Positions 58,192-64,000 of a DNA stretch of 64,000 nt are shown here, one piece after another. Within the stretch, counting starts at the first letter, position 1. Every line of letters begins with the position of its first letter. A model generated the notes under the pieces. The model was given only the letters and a program-made list of their open reading frames with translations, had not been told where the DNA came from and made no database searches. The position numbers and the translations under genes were made by a program. The stretch is from Hansfordia pulvinata (taxonomy: Eukaryota > Ascomycota > Sordariomycetes > Xylariales): positions 2,418,001 through 2,482,000 of the forward strand of contig BJKQ01000005.1 in assembly GCA_006538405.1 (NCBI GenBank), given 5' to 3'.

Positions 58192-58481
58192 TGCGTGTCG
58201 ATATTGACGACGAGGACTACTCATATGGGACAAGCAACCTCAGGTACTCCGTACGTCTCTTGCAAGAGGCATTCATTGAATGTGCCCTCCCTCTGGACTT
58301 ATGTACCGAGCCCAGCCCATTCAAGTCGCGACTGAAAGCATTGATCAAACCAGACCAAGCATGCAGAGTAAGAGAACTCGTCGAAGAAAATGAAAAGAAC
58401 AGCGACTTCTGGGTGGAAACAGACGAAGCACGCTGCAGCACGTCGCTCGGGCGGTGTCTTGGGGAGAAGAAGGATGGGTGA
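58191..58481 (+). CDS. Uncertain short acidic ORF
   Basis: This is a 96-codon open frame whose composition is protein-like (acidic N-terminus MRVDIDDEDYSYG, then a helical Leu/Glu/Lys-rich part, four cysteines) and unlike the Arg/Pro-rich spurious frames around it. There is no signal peptide, membrane helix or known domain. The ATG overlaps the end of a 14-bp motif palindrome. It may be a lineage-specific gene, an exon of a larger gene, or chance. Confidence 0.25.
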   Translation: MRVDIDDEDYSYGTSNLRYSVRLLQEAFIECALPLDLCTEPSPFKSRLKALIKPDQACRVRELVEENEKNSDFWVETDEARCSTSLGRCLGEKKDG

Positions 58482-59758
58482 GTGTTGTTCCCTGTTTTGT
58501 GGCCGGAGTATCAGCTCCTGTGACGTTTTAGGCCGTGAAGATCGGCAGGGATTAGACGGGGCCGCTCCGGTTTAATTCCCGCCTCCATTGACACAATGAC
58601 GAAACGCGCACGTCCGTCCGGAGACGCCTGAGGTACCGGTACTTGCACTCCGTCCGACAGAGCGGCGGCTGCTGCGTCGGCCATCGAATTGCACAGGTCT
58701 TCCCGCTTCGTGTGGGATTGCTTCCAGTAACTCCGCCCCGCGAACGAGGGCAGTCGAACAAGAGCCAAGCGCTCCCACTGTTGATGCTAATTACCTCTTA
58801 CGAGTACCTACTGTCTACCTACTACCTACTTGTATGCGCTTACCGATTGGTCGAGCTGCATGCCCGTGATCTGGAATACTCGTAAGGCTGCGCCTGTCAG
58901 AGCCTCTTAGTAAGGAACAGAGTTTTGTCTCCTGGCGCGGCGTGGCGGCCACTGCGTCATAGTCAGATCGAACAATGCATCCATGTCCGGTGTCTGGGCC
59001 TGCGCACCAATTGAATTGGATCCATCCAATGTTGCTGGGCGACTGGGCTCTCGCTGGAAATGGCGAGGCGAGGACGAGTACCTGGACAGGCGCCTCGGGC
59101 TGATCCGGGCCAGACCCAGCGGTAGATTGGCCCAGAGCAGGTATGGGGACCTGGGCTGCACGAGTATCATCTATCTGAGCCTCCACCGGCTATCTAAGGT
59201 ACATGCCCCATAGGGTGCGGAGGGGAGCAGCAGATGGAAGATCCCCCACCCGGGATGCAATTGAAGTTCGTCTGCAGTGCGAGTGCTTGGACGTACTGAC
59301 TACTGCTGGGTCTTAATCAAAGTATCTTAGGTGTCGAGAACTGGTGAGACTCTCGCACAATCTCCACGAGTATCGGTACGGGCACCTCCTCGTGCCCTGG
59401 ACGGCGCCGTGGTCGTGGCTCGATCCCGGCGATGATGGGGGGGTTGGCGGCTCCAGTCAACAGCGCTAATTCGCCCAAACACTGGGCCGCCACTCTGGGC
59501 TGCGGCCCTTGACGTGATGCCAATAACGCGGCACAGCACAGGCACGACTGGCTGGCGCTGGTCTGTCTGACTGTCGGTCGCCGTCTCGTGGCTCATCACC
59601 ACACGGCAACTATTTTTTCTGGTGACACCCGACCAGCCTCGACGACGGATAAGAGTCGAGTACAAACTCGTAGAGGCGAACCACGCAATCAGTTCAAGCT
59701 GTCGATGTACTCGTACCATGTACTGGGTTTCAACCCTGCCCCCTCAGGTTCCCCGGGC

Positions 59759-59772
59759 CACGAGTACTCGTG
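59759..59772. repeat. 14-bp palindrome CACGAGTACTCGTG
   Basis: This is the third copy of the ACGAGTACTCGT palindrome, here extended by one matching base on each side. Confidence 0.85.
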
Positions 59773-60239
59773 AAAAGGCAGGGGCGGCACGGCATGAGTG
59801 GGTACTTACCTTATGTACCCATACCCACGCCACCTCCCTCGTGCCTTGTGCCTTGCTCGCTCGCGCAGGGAAGTCGCGATTATCCGCTACCACACCACGG
59901 GGCAGCCAGCGAGCGAGCAACCTACGGATACTCGTACGCACGCATCCCTCCTTCCCTGCTGTGCCTGCCACTTGCTTGACTGCTTCCTCGCCACGCCGGG
60001 GTTTGGTCTGCTGCTCCAAGGTGCAAATTGGTTGCGCCACGCTTGGCTTCGACTCGATCCCGCTTCCACGTCCACGAGTACCTACCTACGAGTACTCATA
60101 AGGGTACTCGCACGGCTCGCCGCCTTCACGACCCTTCCTGCACGCCCAATCTCCGCTTCAGAACTCGGCCGCACCCTGTGACGTGCCCCAATGTGAGATC
60201 GCTGCTGCTTGGCTCTCCTCCTCCGTCGCCACATACACA

Positions 60240-60253
60240 TACTCGTACGAGTA
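60240..60253. repeat. 14-bp perfect palindrome of the dispersed motif
   Basis: TACTCGTACGAGTA, identical to the copy at 58178, lies about 300 bases upstream of the DUF2985 gene start. Confidence 0.9.
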
Positions 60254-60547
60254 CAGCTGGCTCGGCTTTCCTTCCAGCCCCCCGGCACCGGCTACTCTCG
60301 CGTCTGCTGTCTACCTAGTATCGTACACTCCGTCTTCAACCCACCTCGCCCTCCAGCTCCCACTACGAGCACTCCCGGAAACTCCTCCTCGGCAGGTTTC
60401 AACCTCGCCTACTACCGCATGCCGCTTCTCCCTCCACCTCAGAGCCCTCTCCTCTGAGGCTCCCGACCGTCGTGCTTGTCCTTGAGGCTTTCAACCAGAC
60501 GCCCTCGGACCCGCCCCGGACTGATGCCCTCCGCCCAATAAGCGCGA

Positions 60548-63200
60548 ATGGCCGACAGCGACGCCCCCAATGACGGGCTTCGCCAGCACCGACCTCAGGC
60601 CGAGGATGTCAGCGGCGCCGCCGACGTGACAAACCCCGATGGCTCCTCGAGCCGCAGAGGCAGCGGCCCCAGTGCTGCTGGTCTTGGACCTTCCTCACAC
60701 CCCACTGCCACGTCAAACGACATCGCCACCAGCGTCAATACCGCTCGTAATGCCGAGGCGACCCCAAATAGGCAGAGGGACGACGCCCACCGGGCTGGCA
60801 GCGACGCGCCGGCCCATGGCCAGCACACTGAGCCCTCCGTCACCATTGCCGGCGGCAACAGCAGCGCGGGAAATCCAGGGAGCAGCACGGGTGACTCTCG
60901 ACCGAAACCACTTCACGGTCCTCTGCGCATCCCACAGCCGCAGCGAACCCAGAGCACCAGCGTCCTCCCAATGCCGAGTCAACGCACGCCCAGGAGCGCA
61001 GGGCCCCCGGGCTCCCGCACTCCCGCTGCCATGAGCGACGACGTCGAGCCGTTCCCCGATTTCCCCCCTGCCTCTCAAACCCCCGTGACCCCTCGCCCTG
61101 CCGACGGCGGGTTCTTTACCCCTATTCCGCAACGCCCTCAGCCGCGGCCCGGTCCTATCTCCATTCGCAGACTGCCTTCGCACGTCGATGTTGGAGGGCC
61201 CGGTTCGGCCTCGAGCTCCGGCCAGTTCCCGCAACAGTCGCAGCGCAGCTCTGGGCGATTCCTGGGCCTGCCATACCCTCGAAGGCGCACATTCACCGCA
61301 CCTTCTCACGATCCCAATGCTCCCGGCGTCCCTCCGTCTTCCAGCCAGCCGTCCCAGCCCAGAATTGAGGAGGTGGACCCCAGACGGCGTTCGACGACCT
61401 TGCCGACGGGCGACAGAGAGGCGGCCCTGTATGAAGCCCAACGCCGTGACCAAGCCGACGGCTCAGGCGCAGCTGAAGGCTTGTCTTCGCACCAAGCCCC
61501 TCAAGCCGGCCCTTCTGGAGGTCGTTGGAGACATCCCCTCAACAATAGGGTTTCGGGGCGGCTGCGGGCTGGCAGCCGAGGCAGCAGACACAGCGATGAC
61601 CAGAACACCCAGAGGTCCCGGAAATCCACGTATTCGCAAGACTACGATGACAGTATTGTAGATTATCTTGATGTCATGGGTATGTCCTTCCAATTGCCGA
61701 ATTTTCCACTTGACACGAATACTGACTCAATGCCCAGATCCCGAGGTCTCCGCCCTGACCACCCTGACGAATCTGCAGAATACTCTCTTTGTGCCAGACG
61801 TGCCCTTCCTGAATCGATTCGTCAATCGGAGACCCACTTACGACCTATCTTCGGTCCCCAAACGCCAGAGTAGTACAGACGCGCCGTCTGACCAAACCCA
61901 GCCGACTCAGCGTGTACCGCGAAAGCCGGTTCCTGCGGGAGAAAAGTCCAGGGCGGTGTCTGAAAAGGGCAAAGCAGCCACTGGGGACGATTCTCACGTT
62001 CCCGATGCTGTGATGGAGGAGCCAGATACAGAGGAGCGGGAAGACCAAGAAGACCGCAAAGCTTACAAGGAAGGGGAGACTCAGGAGTCGGAGAAGGCCC
62101 GCGACGAGGCAACGCCGCGAGACAGGTTGAAGCGAGGCATCAGTGTTTCATCTCAAGTTCAGGATGATCACTACGCGGTCCTGCCCTCAGGGGCGCCCTT
62201 GGAGGGGTGGACCCGCGCAGACCAGGAAATTCTCGACGACTACGTTCGGCACATGCTTCATTCACGCCGGAGCAAGTTCAAGCAGAAGATGCGCGCCTTC
62301 GGCAAGTACGCCAGCAAGCCCTTGGGCTTCCTCGTCACCCTCTACGGAACCCTGATCTTCCTGTTTGGTTTCGCGTGGGTCATCTTCCTGATCGGCTGGA
62401 TCTACGTCGGCGACAGCGAGAGGCAAGACTACGTCATCAAGGTGATCGACTTCACTCTTGTGGCGCTATTTGCTATTATGGGCGATGGCCTGGCACCCTT
62501 CCGCGCCATCGACACATATCACATGATCTTCATCGCCCACTACCATCGTCTCTACTGGCGTCTACGAAAACAGCACGGCGCCCCCAAGCTTCCTGATCCG
62601 AACGAGCTGCCGGGCCATCTGGTTAACGAACAAGACGTCGAAGCCGGTATTGCTATGAACAAAGCCGAAGAGTGGGAGATGTCCCTGTTGACGCCCGAGC
62701 AACAGCGCAAGCTCATACACCACCAGACCAAGTTTGCCAAGTCGCATTCCTACTATCGCCCGCACGAGACGAACACTCACTACGCCTTCCCGCTGAAGCT
62801 GCTCATCACCATTGTCTCCCTCTGCGACGCGCACAGCATATTGCAGTTGTCCCTCGGAGCATTCACTTGGGGCTGGGAACCCTACGGTGTGCCCAACCCG
62901 AGACCCAACTGGATTACCCCCGTGATTCTGAGTTTGTCCATTTCGGTCAACATCACCGCAGGAATTCTCATCTCTGTGGGGGACCGTCAAACCCGCAAGA
63001 AGGATGTGTGGATTCGCATGGTGCGTCAGGACCTCACTGAGCAGGCCATGAAGAAGGTGGAAAAGAAGAAGAGGGAAGATGCGGAAGAAGAGGAGAGGGC
63101 CGCCAATGGCGAAGATGAATCAGGAGGAGTTGCCGGGAGGATCTCGGGAGTCTTCCAGAGAAACTCGGGGGTCTTCCAGAGGAAATCTCTGGGGCTATAG
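60548..63200 (+). CDS. DUF2985-family integral membrane protein
   Basis: Two exons (60548-61679 and 61738-63200) encode 864 residues. The 58-nt intron 61680-61737 has GTATGT, ACTGAC and CAG, and is phase 1. Residues 1 to about 560 are long, disordered and rich in Ser, Pro, Gln and charged residues, with several SRRGS/RRRST-like sites. Then four hydrophobic segments follow at about 575-600 (FLVTLYGTLIFLFGFAWVIF), 616-635, 730-755 and 770-790. The block from HSYYRPHETNTHYAFPL through DAHSILQLSLGAFTWG matches what I recall of the fungal DUF2985 domain, whose function is unknown. The C-terminus is Lys/Glu-rich and ends with two SGVFQR units. It is probably a plasma-membrane or endomembrane protein with a regulated cytosolic N-terminus. 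Confidence 0.88.
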
Positions 63201-64000
63201 ACGGAGTTTAGACAGCGATGTGTTTTTCCTTTTGACTGACTGTTGTCCTTTTCGAGATACCAGACAGTCCAGTCCGTTCAACATTGGTAATGTCTTCTGG
63301 ATTCGTATTCTGTTGCGAGCGAACACGAGCTTATGATACCAAGCTGCCCATACGAAATAGCGTTATCTATGCAGTTGTTATAATTGAATCCTTAGTAATG
63401 AGTGCGATTCGGGTTGAACATGGCCAAGAGTGACACTGGCTCTTGATCGTGCCGCAGCTGTCGCAGCTGTCGCAGCCCTTCGATTTATTCTACCTCTTGC
63501 GCCAACGGGCTCCAGATTCATGCTGCTTGTGTGCTCTCTCTTATCGAGCGTCTTACATGCGGCACGAAACAGCGGCTGAATCAGGCCAGGAACCAATCAC
63601 CCGCAGGGACACGACACAGAATCAACAGCTCAAAGGGGCAACAGGAACTGTACACCGCTTCCTTGTGTGAAGAACAACGATGCAAATTATGGCTATTGAG
63701 CCCAGGGCCGAGAGACAGACGGCCTGGGCAGCTCCGCATACACTTGACTGAATCTCTGCAATGGCCACAACTGGCGCGCCCGACGCCGCGTTGTGGATGA
63801 AGCCCAAAAAGCTAGAGTTTTCACCCGAAATCTGGACACGGCCCTGGGGAGATCTGACCTGTCGCGACGATGCCACTGGCAACCAGCCAACGGCTGATGC
63901 GAAACAGAATCGCGATGTTGCGCTCATCTTCCCCCCCTCCCTCGAGTGAAAAGGTATGATTGCCGCGCAATTCGGGTAGACGGCCTCGAAACGACGCCAG
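63201..64000. other. Downstream region to window end
   Basis: This begins with the 3' untranslated region of the DUF2985 gene. Competing ORFs at 63.6-63.95 kb (62 codons plus, 101 codons minus) cannot be resolved without flanking sequence. No gene is called. Confidence 0.45.

Larger units (their letters stand above)
58482..60547. other. Motif-rich region upstream of the DUF2985 gene
   Basis: No supported gene. It contains the densest run of TACTCGTA/TACGAGTA copies in the window (about 58799, 58877, 59708, 59929, 60077 and 60240-60253), plus the palindrome at 59759-59772. The last 350 bases are pyrimidine-rich and form the likely promoter and leader of the next gene. Confidence 0.55.

Noticed and set aside
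63622..63949. Competing small ORFs on both strands near the window end
   Set aside because: Strand cannot be decided and neither has a domain; flanking sequence is missing.

Overview
The window is nuclear DNA of a filamentous ascomycete, most likely a sordariomycete and probably Hypocreales. The evidence is short introns (55-110 nt) with GTRNGT donors and CTAAC/CTGAC branch sites, pyrimidine-rich leaders, a high-GC third codon position, an intron-containing tRNA-Gln, and typical fungal genes (palA/rim20, DUF2985, DUF7702, secreted GMC oxidoreductase). The order is inferred from general gene style. No marker in the window fixes a species.

Layout. 1.6-2.8 kb: a conserved fungal protein of unknown function with a putative 1-nt frameshift. 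2.8-17.8 kb: a 15-kb stretch with no credible gene. 17.8-33 kb: a gene-dense block with a Golgi-type GT31 glycosyltransferase (+), the PalA/Rim20 ambient-pH scaffold (+), a tRNA-Gln (-), mitochondrial HMG-CoA lyase (+), a DUF7702-like membrane protein (-), a small acidic protein (-) and a secreted aldose 1-epimerase (-). 36.1-41.8 kb: V-ATPase subunit B (-), a protein made of 18-residue repeats (-) and the diphthamide enzyme Dph1 (+). 44.7-54.8 kb: an accessory-looking segment with three secreted-protein genes: an ORF split by an in-frame TAG, a GMC oxidoreductase with two frameshifts, and a 71-residue six-cysteine protein. 60.5-63.2 kb: a DUF2985 membrane protein (+). The remainder is intergenic.

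The genes form no pathway cluster. Housekeeping functions (V-ATPase, leucine catabolism, diphthamide synthesis, pH signalling) are interspersed with secreted and lineage-specific genes.

Two window-scale patterns stand out. First, the 8-mer TACTCGTA/TACGAGTA occurs about 38 times by eye against about 2 expected. It never falls inside a called exon, is absent from about 16.8 to 33.3 kb, and sometimes forms 12-14 bp perfect palindromes. Second, four apparent 1-nt losses in three genes all fall at short runs of G or C (one at a C/T junction), next to a genome with G/C mononucleotide tracts up to 28 nt long. This points to homopolymer errors more than to true pseudogenes.
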